Program-made: the position numbers and the translations under genes
Source of the DNA: Nocardia sp. CDC159
Lineage (GTDB): Bacteria; Actinomycetota; Actinomycetes; Mycobacteriales; Mycobacteriaceae
NCBI RefSeq assembly: GCF_023740735.1
Contig: NZ_JAMRXH010000005.1
Span: forward strand, 310,001 to 374,000
Direction of reading: 5' to 3'
Length of the DNA: 64,000 bases
Part shown: positions 16,643-25,051 of the stretch, one piece after another
Numbering within the stretch: the first letter of the stretch is position 1
Layout of the letters: each line of letters starts with the position of its first letter
Notes under the pieces: generated by a model
Databases searched by the model: none
Told to the model about the DNA's origin: nothing
The model's input: only the letters and a program-made list of their open reading frames with translations

Positions 16643-17710
16643 ATGTCTTCGCGGGCCGGGTCACCCAGCACCGTAACCGCACGACTGCGCCTGCGACCGT
16701 TGCGGGAACCCGACGAACAGGCAGTCCGGGCCGCGCACGAGTCGATCCGCCAGCACGACGAATTCGATTTCGCCCTCGGCCTGCGGCCCGGGATGTCGTG
16801 GTCGCAATACCTGCAGGCATTGGACGACTACCGGCGCGGGGTCAATCTCCCCGACGGCCTGGTGCCGGCCACGTTCCTCGCCGCCGCCGTCGGCGGGGAG
16901 CTCGTCGGGCGGGTATCCATCCGGCACACCCTCAACGACTACCTCCGCCAGCGAGGCGGCCACATCGGTTACGCGGTGCTCGCCCAACACCGGCGGCGCG
17001 GCTACGGCACCGAGATGCTGCGCCAGTCCCTCAGTGTCGCCTACGATCTCGGCATCGACCGGATCCTCATCACCTGCGACGACACCAACCTCGGGTCGCG
17101 ACGCATCATCGAAACCTGCGGCGGGACATTTGAATCCATCACCCCCTGGACCGACGGCACCCTCCAGCGCCGCTACTGGATCCGCCACCTGGGCAGTACC
17201 ACCCGACCCCGCGACCGACCGGCCCGCGGGGAAGGTGTGGAGTCCGTCGATCGAAAGGAGTGCGCGCCGATGCCGCAGATGTCTCTGTTCGACCACCTCA
17301 CCGCCGATGCCACACGCGATGGTGTGCAGCAGCTGGTCGTCGGTGCGGTCATCGCCTGTGACGGCAAAGTGCTGCTGCTGCGACGACCGTCCGACGATTT
17401 CATGGGTGGCATCTGGGAGCTGCCCAGCGGCAAGGTCGAGCCCGGCGAAGAGCTCGACCGCGCGCTCATCCGGGAAGTCAAAGAGGAGACCGGCCTCGAC
17501 GTCCTGCGGATCGGGACGTACCTGGGCGCCTTCGACTACATATCCGGCAGCGGCAAGAAATCCCGCCAGTTCAACTTCACCGTCGACGTCTACGCGGCCG
17601 AACCGGTTGCCCTGCAAGAGCATGACGACTACGCCTGGATCGACCCCACCGGCGAACCACCGGTCACCGAGGCAGTGAAACCCATCCTGCAGCGCTACCA
17701 GGCGGAGTGA
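16643..17710 (+). CDS. GNAT acetyltransferase fused in frame to a NUDIX hydrolase
   Basis: A continuous 355-codon frame. The first 185 or so residues are a GNAT domain (RLRLRPLREPDEQAVRAAHE; acetyl-CoA loop LAQHRRRGYGTEMLRQS). A linker is followed by a NUDIX domain of about 147 residues with the box GKVEPGEELDRALIREVKEE plus TGL. An AAAGGAG sequence 9 nt before an internal ATG at 17270 could start the NUDIX part independently, so one fusion product and a shorter NUDIX product are both possible. Upstream TATTGT lies 6 nt before the first ATG with no ribosome binding site, consistent with leaderless initiation. A 3' GNAT remnant of a paralogue lies at 11090. Confidence 0.8.
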   Translation: MSSRAGSPSTVTARLRLRPLREPDEQAVRAAHESIRQHDEFDFALGLRPGMSWSQYLQALDDYRRGVNLPDGLVPATFLAAAVGGELVGRVSIRHTLNDYLRQRGGHIGYAVLAQHRRRGYGTEMLRQSLSVAYDLGIDRILITCDDTNLGSRRIIETCGGTFESITPWTDGTLQRRYWIRHLGSTTRPRDRPARGEGVESVDRKECAPMPQMSLFDHLTADATRDGVQQLVVGAVIACDGKVLLLRRPSDDFMGGIWELPSGKVEPGEELDRALIREVKEETGLDVLRIGTYLGAFDYISGSGKKSRQFNFTVDVYAAEPVALQEHDDYAWIDPTGEPPVTEAVKPILQRYQAE

Positions 17711-17755
17711 ATCGAACCCTCACCTCACTGCTTCTCGCCAGGGGCAACGGCTCGG

Positions 17756-18646
17756 TCATCTCCTGCCCGGCGGAGCAGAGAGCGTGTTGAGGTAGGCGAG
17801 GAAGTCCTCGGTGGGGGTGATTCGGACGGTGTCGTCATCCTGCGCGACGGTCGCCGCCAGCTTCAGACGCCCCTGCCGCCACAAGTACACGTGCGGGCTG
17901 ATCGGCCACGGTCGTTCCAAGTAGCCGTTGGCGGCGATCCGCGCCAGCAGGTTGACTTCCCGGATGACGTCGAGATCGATGACGGGGTAGGCGTATACCC
18001 ACTCCTTCGACGGCAGGATCACCACGGCATCCCCGCTCGGACCGGTGACCGGGTATTCGCCGAGCCACAGGGCGTGCGCGGTCAGGTATTCCGGGCCGGA
18101 CAACAGCGACAGTGGCGGCAGCCCCTCGCCCATCGGCACATCCATGCATTCACTGACGATGTCGACACCGTCGTCGGCGCGAACGTTGTACTCGGACAAG
18201 GCGAAGAGCTCGTATTCGCCGATCGGCCAGTCCCGCAGCATGTCGTAGGTGACCGACTCGACCGTGTGCACCCGATCGATCAGCACCCGCTGCACCAGCC
18301 CCGGCGCCATGATCCGCCGCACGGTACCGAGCTCGCCTCCTGCGGCTCCGTCGAGCCGAGTTCTGATCAACCCCCGCATGGCCCCGAAATCGCCGCAGTT
18401 CAGGGGATTCTCGGCGTCCATCATGGCGGTGATCACGGAGGTGTCGAACAGATCGCCCATCACCCTCGGCCACTGCTCCCGCGGGTGGCTCGCCAGCTCC
18501 CGCCGGATCGCGTCCACCTCCCGCCGAAACGAGTACGGCCCGACCAATTCGACAACCCCAGGAGCAGGACAGCCACAGACGTACCCGCGTTCGCGCGCCA
18601 CCGACACCAGAAGATCGACCACAGGATCACTGGGTCGCTCCGACAT
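17756..18646 (-). CDS. Hypothetical protein, paralogue of 11194-12078
   Basis: A 296-residue soluble protein of unknown family, colinear with the product of 11194-12078 and sharing long identical blocks (VHTVESVTYDMLRDWPIGEY and others). The most variable parts are the last 20 residues and the segment around residues 95-115. ATG at 18646 matches the paralogue's start; a GTG 6 bases further upstream has better spacing to GGGAG and cannot be excluded. It converges with the GNAT-NUDIX gene, as the paralogue does with the GNAT remnant. Confidence 0.75.
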   Translation of the reverse strand: MSERPSDPVVDLLVSVARERGYVCGCPAPGVVELVGPYSFRREVDAIRRELASHPREQWPRVMGDLFDTSVITAMMDAENPLNCGDFGAMRGLIRTRLDGAAGGELGTVRRIMAPGLVQRVLIDRVHTVESVTYDMLRDWPIGEYELFALSEYNVRADDGVDIVSECMDVPMGEGLPPLSLLSGPEYLTAHALWLGEYPVTGPSGDAVVILPSKEWVYAYPVIDLDVIREVNLLARIAANGYLERPWPISPHVYLWRQGRLKLAATVAQDDDTVRITPTEDFLAYLNTLSAPPGRR

Positions 18647-18746
18647 CAGCACCCCCGCTCCCTTTATGAACAGCCCAGGGGCCGCACCGTCAGCCGACCC
18701 GAACCGATTGTGGCGCAAGGCACCGACACAACCGACCGGTCGCGCA

Positions 18747-19258
18747 TCAAGCCGGTGGGCCGGTGAGGGGGACGTAGGCGGCGGTCGCGTCGTCGTGGGC
18801 TTTGCCGCGAGGCCAGCGGCAACCATGCGGGTCACTGTGCTCGGCCGCGCGGACACGGCTGATCAACTCGCCCGGCCCATCATTGGCGAGGACCTGCAGC
18901 ACCTGCGGCCAGGTGGCGAGGTGGAAGCGGTCGACCAGCCGGGCGGCACCGTCGCTGAGAACGGCGAACGCGTCGAGTTCGGCCAGCGGTCGCCACCCGG
19001 TGATCGCCTCCTCGGCCGCGCGCGGATCGCTGCTGGCGACCCAGAATCCCTGCGCGCCTGGCTGATTGCGATGCGCCCGCATCGACTCCACGTACCGGGC
19101 AAGCTCCCTCGCGTGTTCGGCCGTGCCGCACCGCAGCTCGTCGAGCCGGCCGCGGTATCGCGCACCAGCCATTGCTTCTCGGTTGTCGGTCACGGCGATC
19201 ACGCCAGTGGTGGCGGTGTCCAGTAGCAGGTGGAGTCGGCGAGAACTCGTCTGCCAGC
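18747..19258 (-). pseudogene. Truncated, frameshifted PP2C-like protein phosphatase gene
   Basis: The frame from 19202 to 18747 reads the C-terminal two-thirds of an actinobacterial PP2C-type phosphatase: LDAFAVLSDGAARLVDRFHL carries the metal-binding Asp-Gly, and KAHDDATAAYV the final Asp pair. The preceding family segment (RRVLADST, then LLLDTATTGVIAVTDN) is split between two frames near 19226-19230, so a frameshift has occurred. The N-terminal 100 or so residues with the first metal-binding motif were not found. The gene should be inactive. Confidence 0.7.
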
Positions 19259-19529
19259 GGTGATCGAGTCCTGCAACAGGGTTGCGTCAGCGTCTAATGC
19301 AACATTATGCAGAGGGCTGTCGATCCGTGTCCGCGTCCAGCTCAGGCAGCAAGCAGGACCGGCGAACGCTAAATAGACGGCATGAAAGTGCGTTCGCAGT
19401 GTTCGGGCTATCGCCGCGCCTGCTGGCCGCCAGTGAACATCGTTGGCGGCTTCTAGAGGGGCGACATGGCCGATCGGCCTCGTTGCAGGGTGCACACCCG
19501 AAGCTACACCTTGTTCGCATGTGTCGGAC

Positions 19530-20657
19530 TCACCGGCGGCGGTGCGGCTCGTACAGCAGGCGCAGGAGTCGGCTGCCGAATCGGAAGATGACGATCGAGG
19601 ACAGCATGCCTCGCTTGATGTCGCGTACCCGCGGTGCTGCGGGGCCGTCGCTGTTGAGCAGCCAGTCAGCGAGCAGCTCCGGCAGCGCAAAAACCAGGCG
19701 GAACTGCGGCGACCCATCAGCGGGGACGATGACCCAATCGCCGTCATGCTTTCCACGATGGGCGAACTCGATATGCACGGCGATCTCCGAGCCGGGGTTC
19801 TGGGCGAGATAGTTCCCGAAGTCTGCCCTGGACTCGATCCTCAGAACCAGGATGAAGGGCGCGGAGGGAAACCCGACGATCAAGTCACCGAGCCGGTCGC
19901 TGTGCATTTGAGTCACGATCGTCATGAGCTGGGCCTGCGGCAGCACTTGCGAACTATGTTTGCCAGGCATGCGACCCACAGTCATGTAGGGCGAGACACC
20001 CTTCTCCGGGGCCCCCTCGACCTGTGCGTCTGTCTCGTCGCTCTCAGTGGGTGTTTCGAATCCTCCGGTCCACGTGCCCAGCGCGCGCCGGAGGGCTGCG
20101 CGCACTTGCCCAACTGGGAAGCGGTTGATCCCTTGCGTAATCGCGAGATCGCGTGTCGCGTCTGCAATTTCGCTGACAAGACTGAGAAGCTCAGCGAAGC
20201 CAGAGCTCGACAAATCGACGAGCGAGATCTGTTGGGCCAGAGCATACCGCTGCGCCTCCGGAGCGAATCCGCTGGCCGAGAACAAGGTGTAGCTGTACTG
20301 GTATCGCCGGATCGGCACTGAATGCGCGCCCGAGGAGAAGGACGAGTACTGCTCGTTGACGTCGTGGATGGTGCCGTGGGCGTTGCGCACCACCGCTATT
20401 CCGACCTTCTGTTTGGTGAACTTGGCTTCAACGAACAGCCGCAGTGGAAGAGAGAAGGGTACGGGTAGGTCGAGCTCGCCGATGACGTCGGCTTGATGCT
20501 CGCCGCCGCGCCCCCGCACCAGCAATCCGTGCTGGGCCTGCTTGAGTGCGTCGGGATCCTGATGCTCGGACACGAGGAGCTTGTAGCCGTTGTCCTGTAG
20601 CAACCGCGCCAGCACCTCTTCGAGAACGATTCCACGCAACGCTTCGCGACCGATCAC
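19530..20657 (-). CDS. Mrr-like PD-(D/E)XK restriction endonuclease-like protein
   Basis: 375 residues. The N-terminal 110 have the order of a PD-(D/E)XK core: Glu13/Glu14 in a helix (VLEEVLARLLQDNGY), then Asp57 in QADVIGEL, then E77-x-K79 in LRLFVEAKFTKQKVGIAVVR, and a helix with Asn/Asp. This resembles Mrr-type nucleases that sense or cut non-self or modified DNA. The remaining 265 residues have no recognised domain and may be a sensor. The GTG start has GGGAGGG upstream. No methyltransferase or other restriction subunit lies next to it, so it would be a solitary, perhaps modification-dependent, nuclease. The function is inferred. Confidence 0.65.
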   Translation of the reverse strand: MIGREALRGIVLEEVLARLLQDNGYKLLVSEHQDPDALKQAQHGLLVRGRGGEHQADVIGELDLPVPFSLPLRLFVEAKFTKQKVGIAVVRNAHGTIHDVNEQYSSFSSGAHSVPIRRYQYSYTLFSASGFAPEAQRYALAQQISLVDLSSSGFAELLSLVSEIADATRDLAITQGINRFPVGQVRAALRRALGTWTGGFETPTESDETDAQVEGAPEKGVSPYMTVGRMPGKHSSQVLPQAQLMTIVTQMHSDRLGDLIVGFPSAPFILVLRIESRADFGNYLAQNPGSEIAVHIEFAHRGKHDGDWVIVPADGSPQFRLVFALPELLADWLLNSDGPAAPRVRDIKRGMLSSIVIFRFGSRLLRLLYEPHRRR

Positions 20658-20991
20658 CGATGCTCCCTCCCTGAATCCGAAGGCTCAGATGGTAGTTCGC
20701 GATGATCGGCATGTCAGCCGAACCAGCAGCACGGTGGCGTGGCGCCGCTTGCATGCCAGTCATAAAGCCGACGCACGTAAATAATCGGCCTTACCGATCG
20801 CTTGCGTCGACCATGGCCAGAGCTGGCCGCTTCCCTCAGTCGCGACAGTCATCCTCCGATCAGGCACACCGACGAATTGGGCACGACGGAATAAGTCGTC
20901 TGCGCCAGCAAATTGAGCCTTGGTGCATCAGATTGGGTCTCCTCGAACAACTCACCGCCACAGCCACTCCTGAATGCGGATCTTCAGCGAC
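20658..20991. other. Intergenic stretch without a gene
   Basis: A 334-base gap upstream of the Mrr-like gene and downstream of the NUDIX gene, both on the minus strand. Apart from the GGGAGGG ribosome binding site of the nuclease gene (about 20667-20673, complement) I see no coding sequence, tRNA or convincing terminator. The promoter of the nuclease gene should lie here. Confidence 0.4.
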
Positions 20992-21459
20992 TCAACCGAG
21001 GTACGGGTAGTTGCCTGAAAGGTAGTCGCCGATCTGCTGTCGCATGCTGGGGTGAATGTCGTAACGGTCCAGTTCTACAGGGTTCACGAAGGCCACTCCG
21101 TCGGCCTCCTCGTTGGCGGTCGGTTCCCCGGCGACCGGTCGGCCAATGTAGGTGTTCTCGTACTGCTGGCGAATCTCACCATCGGTGTAGGCGACGATGT
21201 GATTCGGATTGCTGTACACGCCAAGGAATCCCGTGATCTCCGCTATGATGCCGGTCTCCTCGCTGCACTCACGGATAGCGCACTGGGCGGCGGTCTCACC
21301 GAACTCCATAACTCCGCCCGGTAGCGCCCATTGGCCGGTGTCGCGGCGGCGCTGCAGCAGGATCGCTCCGGAATCGTCGGTAACGAGCAGGTTGCAGGCC
21401 ACCACAAGGGAATTCGGCTTCGGAGCTTGCGAGTCGTAGTAGTACTCAATCCTGCCCAT
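20992..21459 (-). CDS. NUDIX hydrolase
   Basis: A 155-residue NUDIX hydrolase with a full box, GGVMEFGETAAQCAIRECSE followed by ETG, and the supporting strand SGAILLQRRRDTGQWALPGG. The C-terminus (QQYENTYIGRPVAGEP, ELDRYDIHPSMRQQ) matches the 3' remnant at 9699-9945, so this is the surviving copy of a duplicated gene. It resembles actinobacterial NUDIX proteins active on oxidised or sugar nucleotides, but the substrate is unknown. The ribosome binding site is weak (GAGAG). A MazG-NUDIX fusion gene lies just upstream. Confidence 0.88.
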   Translation of the reverse strand: MGRIEYYYDSQAPKPNSLVVACNLLVTDDSGAILLQRRRDTGQWALPGGVMEFGETAAQCAIRECSEETGIIAEITGFLGVYSNPNHIVAYTDGEIRQQYENTYIGRPVAGEPTANEEADGVAFVNPVELDRYDIHPSMRQQIGDYLSGNYPYLG

Positions 21460-21543
21460 GAGTTCAGTCTCTCAATTCAGTTCACCCCGAGCATCGATGT
21501 GTAGTCGGCGTCGAATGACGACAAAATGGCAGATCACGTGGCT

Positions 21544-22329
21544 CTATTTGCGCCAGATCGGGCTGTCCGCGGTGTCCCATAGCGCGTCTTTCATCGTGTG
21601 TGGTCGCAAGTCGGTGGCGGCGATGCGATCCGTTGGCAGCCAGAAGCATTCGAAGTGTGCTTCCCGGCTGTCCGGGTTCCCAACGATCGCAGCGGTGAAC
21701 ACCAGGTTCAGCTCGTGGTGGGCGGTACCGGTGTCGTCGACGTAACTGTGTTCGATCACGGCAACCCAGTCCCCCACGCGAGCGGTGACGCCCAGCTCCT
21801 CGGAGAGCTCTCGGGTCAGAGCGTCCTCGACCGGCTCGCCGGGCTCGACATGCCCGCCTGGCAGCATGCAGTAGTGCTTTCCGTGCTCGCGTACCACGAG
21901 GATGCGGTCGCCAGACCGGATGACCGCTCGGGCGATCAGTTCGGTCGACACCGGCAAGGGTTCATCGCTTTCCTGGCGCCGCAGCCACTTCCGGTCGAGG
22001 ACAGCTTGGACATCGGTGCCGCGTTGGTACGCGAGGAGCAGCACCTGACCGAGGACGTCGATGAGCTCGTCGTCGACCGCGGCGCTCAGCTCCTCGGGAG
22101 ATTTGCCCCGTGATCGGCCCTGTCCTGTTTCGGCGAGGAACCATTGCATCAGCTCGCCCGCCTCTTCTGCCACTTTCATCACCATCCAGTCCTGGGTGCG
22201 CTGGATGCCGTGCTGCTGCGCGTATCGGCGTGACACCGCGTCCAGTTGCGCACCGAGTCGGGCCCAGTCGATGCCGGCGATCCGATCGTGTGAGTCGTCG
22301 CGTGCCGAGTTGGGCGCCTTCGTGCTCAC
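21544..22329 (-). CDS. MazG-NUDIX fusion protein
   Basis: 261 residues with two enzyme domains. Residues 1-115 or so are a MazG-like pyrophosphohydrolase (MKVAEEAGELMQWF and DDELIDVLGQVL supply the E-E-x-x-E and E-x-x-D metal ligands), close to the stand-alone protein at 14439. Residues 125-261 or so are a NUDIX domain with the box GGHVEPGEPVEDALTRELSE plus ELG. The GTG start has AGGAGG 6 nt upstream. The fusion suggests the two activities act in sequence on one nucleotide pool. It matches the separate NUDIX and MazG genes at 14439-15281 in content, but here MazG comes first. Confidence 0.88.
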   Translation of the reverse strand: MSTKAPNSARDDSHDRIAGIDWARLGAQLDAVSRRYAQQHGIQRTQDWMVMKVAEEAGELMQWFLAETGQGRSRGKSPEELSAAVDDELIDVLGQVLLLAYQRGTDVQAVLDRKWLRRQESDEPLPVSTELIARAVIRSGDRILVVREHGKHYCMLPGGHVEPGEPVEDALTRELSEELGVTARVGDWVAVIEHSYVDDTGTAHHELNLVFTAAIVGNPDSREAHFECFWLPTDRIAATDLRPHTMKDALWDTADSPIWRK

Positions 22330-22381
22330 CAGAGTCCTCCTGAGAGGTCAGTACAACGCGTCAAGCGTCTTCGAATCGTGC

Positions 22382-22759
22382 TCAGGAGCGCGGCTGGATC
22401 GGTGCGAGCCAGGGCACTGCGTTCTCCCGGAAGCTTTGCCTCTCCGGTTCCAGCCCGTCGTGGTTATCGAGGCTCATCATGGTGACTCCGACGATGGCGT
22501 CACCGTAATCTTCAGCGGCGACGGAACTTCCGCATTTTGGGCAGAAGCCTCGCTTAGTCTCGCCAGGGAAGGTGTCGAACCAGGTGGGCTCCCCGCCGGG
22601 GCCTGTCCACTCGAACCCGTCCATCGGGAAGTCCACCCACGACATCACGGGCGCGCCGGACAGACGCTGACAATGCGGGCACGAACACAAGTGCGGGAAG
22701 TCCGGCGCACCCGCCGCGCGGAATCGGATGTTGCCGCACAGACAACCGCCCTCGTACAT
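22382..22759 (-). CDS. GFA-family zinc protein (glutathione-dependent formaldehyde-activating-like)
   Basis: A 125-residue GFA/CENP-V-fold protein. The zinc-binding cysteines are in GGCLCGNIRF and CSCPHCQRLSG near the N-terminus, and GFCPKCGS in the middle, in family order. The family name comes from one enzyme; most members have unknown activity, so a formaldehyde role should not be assumed. ATG at 22759 has AAAGGA 6 nt upstream and is preferred to the earlier in-frame start at 22786. It lies downstream of the TauD-like gene on the same strand. Confidence 0.85.
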   Translation of the reverse strand: MYEGGCLCGNIRFRAAGAPDFPHLCSCPHCQRLSGAPVMSWVDFPMDGFEWTGPGGEPTWFDTFPGETKRGFCPKCGSSVAAEDYGDAIVGVTMMSLDNHDGLEPERQSFRENAVPWLAPIQPRS

Positions 22760-22888
22760 GAGCATTCCTTTCAGAGTCGATGACATAGAAGGGATTAGAG
22801 CGCTTCGCTTCGATCCTCACATCGGGGTCGAGAACCCCGGGATGCCGATCGGAATCTAGACCGTGCTTTCCGCCCGACGGGGAGCCGT

Positions 22889-23737
22889 TCACATCACCGT
22901 AGTCCGGTACAGCAGCCGCCGATGTCGTTTGTGGTCGCAGGGTGAGGCCGTGTGCATGGTGGCACGGTTGTCCCAGATGACCAGGTCGCCGACGTCCCAC
23001 TGATGGGTGTAGACGTACTTGGACGAGATGGCGTGGGCGAGGAGCTGGGCAAGTAGCGGTTCGGACTCCGTCGGCGCCATTCCGGCGATGCCGCAAATGA
23101 TCATGCTGCCCAGCAAGAGTGAATCACGGCCAGTGGTTGGATGCCGGCGCACCAGGGGATGGGTGACATCGGGTACGAGAGCCAGCTGTTCGGCGGTCAG
23201 CGGGACTTTTTCGGGGTTCTGGGCCAGTTGCCGGTCGAAAAGGTGCGTCAGTGAGTGCACTGCGCGCAGGCAGGCGATTCGCTGCTTGATCGAGTTGTCG
23301 AGTTCGTCGTAGGCCGCGGTGGTGTCGGCGAATCGAGTCGCGCCACCTGCTTCGGGAGCGATCACCGAATACAGCAGCGAGGCAGTGCTCATCTGCTTCT
23401 TCCAGGAGTAGTCGGTGTGCCACTCCTCCTCGTCGTCTCCGTCATACAGCCCGATCGGCCGTCCGTTTTGGAAGATATTGCTGATCTTGACGATCTCGGG
23501 AAACCCTTCCACGGTGTACTGGCTTTGGACGTGGCTCTCCGGGGAGCCGAACAAGCGGCTCACGGCCAAGTGGTGGGCGTGGGAGATGTCCTGCCCTTCG
23601 AACACGAGGAGGCGATGGGCTTCCAGTTCAGCGACGAGGCGATGAGCGCACTCCGGTTCGACAGGCCGCGATAGGTCGAGCCCTGATACCTTCGCCCCGA
23701 ACGTCGCGGCGAGAGCGGTGATCTGGTAGTGGTTCAT
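22889..23737 (-). CDS. TauD/TfdA-family Fe(II)/2-oxoglutarate dioxygenase
   Basis: A 282-residue TauD-fold oxygenase. The iron triad is complete: His107-x-Asp109 in EWHTDYSW and His262 in TMHTAS. Arg residues in RRLLYRTTV (273-278) would bind the 2-oxoglutarate carboxylate. Relatives hydroxylate or desulfonate taurine, alkyl sulfates, chlorinated phenoxyacids or natural-product intermediates; the substrate here is unknown. It lies about 1.3 kb from the peptide-modification cluster, separated by a plus-strand gene, so membership in that pathway is possible but unsupported. Confidence 0.88.
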   Translation of the reverse strand: MNHYQITALAATFGAKVSGLDLSRPVEPECAHRLVAELEAHRLLVFEGQDISHAHHLAVSRLFGSPESHVQSQYTVEGFPEIVKISNIFQNGRPIGLYDGDDEEEWHTDYSWKKQMSTASLLYSVIAPEAGGATRFADTTAAYDELDNSIKQRIACLRAVHSLTHLFDRQLAQNPEKVPLTAEQLALVPDVTHPLVRRHPTTGRDSLLLGSMIICGIAGMAPTESEPLLAQLLAHAISSKYVYTHQWDVGDLVIWDNRATMHTASPCDHKRHRRLLYRTTVM

Positions 23738-23910
23738 ATCCGCAACCCCTTTGTAGCAAGCAGCTCCCTCACCATGCCTACGTGATGGCGCGCGGCAGGA
23801 CAGCGCAGCGCAGGAGTATTCGCGAATCGTCGTGCCGCGGCTTCGGGATTCGCCCGTCCCCTCGGTCGTGGAAGACGCTGACGTGGTTGTGTGGGCAGTA
23901 CACTCGCGGC

Positions 23911-25035
23911 ATGGCCGAGGGCGTCCCGCTGAAGGAGTCGGCGTTGAACCGGCAGCGGGTGGGAGTTATCGCTGCGGAGCTGGCAGCCGTCTGGTCGGGT
24001 TTCGACGCCGACGGCTTTGTCGGTTCGGTCATGGGGCAGCTGCCGCATCTGGAGCTCAAGGCGCGCGTGGCCTGCGTCGCGGACAACCTCGCCGCGTTCC
24101 TCCCGGCCCGTTACTCCGATGCTGTCGACATCATCGTGTCCGCGCTCCCACGCCATGACGATCGGACGTTTCACGGACCCGACTTCGGCATCTACACCTA
24201 CGCTCCCTATTCGGACTTTGTTGCACGTCATGGGTGTACCCGGGCGGCGCTGCAGACGTCTCTTCGGGCACTGCCGGAGATGACGAAGCACTTCTCTGCC
24301 GAGGACGCGCTGCGGTACTTCCTGAACGCTTTCCCGGACGAGACCATGGCCGCCGTGCTGCAGTGGAGTCGCGATGCGGACTATCACGTCCGTAGGCTTG
24401 CCAGCGAAGGTACGCGCCCGCTGCTTCCCTGGTCGCCACGTATCGAGATTCCGTTCGCAACGATGATTCCGGTCCTGGACAATCTGTTCGCTGACCGGCA
24501 TCGGTTCGTGACCACTTCGGTGGCCAACCACCTGAACGATATTTCTCGCATAGACCCTGGGTTGGTGTTGTCCACGCTGACGCGGTGGCGGGCGGCGGGG
24601 GCCCAGTCCGCTGCGGAGATGGCCTTCATCGCCAAGCAGTCGCTGCGCACGCTGATCAAGCAGGGCTATCCGGCGGCTTTCACGTACTTCGGGCTGTCGT
24701 CCGAGCCAGCCGCCAGGGTCCTCGATTTGACCCTCGACTCCACCGTGATCGCCGTCGGCGATCCGCTGACCTTCAGTTTCGTGATCGCCTCTCCCCGTGA
24801 TGAATCGGTACTGATCGACTACGTGATCCGGCACCCGCGCCGGTCTCCCCCGGGGTACGGGGAGTCGGTGTACAAGCTCAAGTCCGTGGATCTGCGGGCA
24901 GGGCAGAAGGTGGCGGTGACGAAGACGCGGCCGATGCGGTCGACGGCGACCCGGCGCCTCACGCCCGGCGGTTACGAGCTGTTCGTCCAGGTCAACGGGA
25001 ATCGACTGGCCCACATAGGCTTTCACGTGAAGTAG
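23911..25035 (+). CDS. AlkD-like DNA alkylation repair (HEAT-like) protein
   Basis: A 374-residue protein of the AlkC/AlkD-type DNA glycosylase superfamily. The helical-repeat region contains YHVRRLASEGTRPLLPW, the family's R-x-x-A-S-E-G-x-R-P-x-L-P-W block, and later pairs of helices. The last 100 or so residues form a beta-rich domain (LTLDSTVIAVGDPLTFSF) not present in minimal AlkD and found in AlkC-like members. The predicted role is excision or recognition of alkylated bases. ATG at 23911 follows TACACT by 6 nt with no ribosome binding site, suggesting leaderless transcription. An ORF on the opposite strand is a shadow. Confidence 0.82.
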   Translation: MAEGVPLKESALNRQRVGVIAAELAAVWSGFDADGFVGSVMGQLPHLELKARVACVADNLAAFLPARYSDAVDIIVSALPRHDDRTFHGPDFGIYTYAPYSDFVARHGCTRAALQTSLRALPEMTKHFSAEDALRYFLNAFPDETMAAVLQWSRDADYHVRRLASEGTRPLLPWSPRIEIPFATMIPVLDNLFADRHRFVTTSVANHLNDISRIDPGLVLSTLTRWRAAGAQSAAEMAFIAKQSLRTLIKQGYPAAFTYFGLSSEPAARVLDLTLDSTVIAVGDPLTFSFVIASPRDESVLIDYVIRHPRRSPPGYGESVYKLKSVDLRAGQKVAVTKTRPMRSTATRRLTPGGYELFVQVNGNRLAHIGFHVK

Positions 25036-25051
25036 CCTTTCCGGTGGTGGT

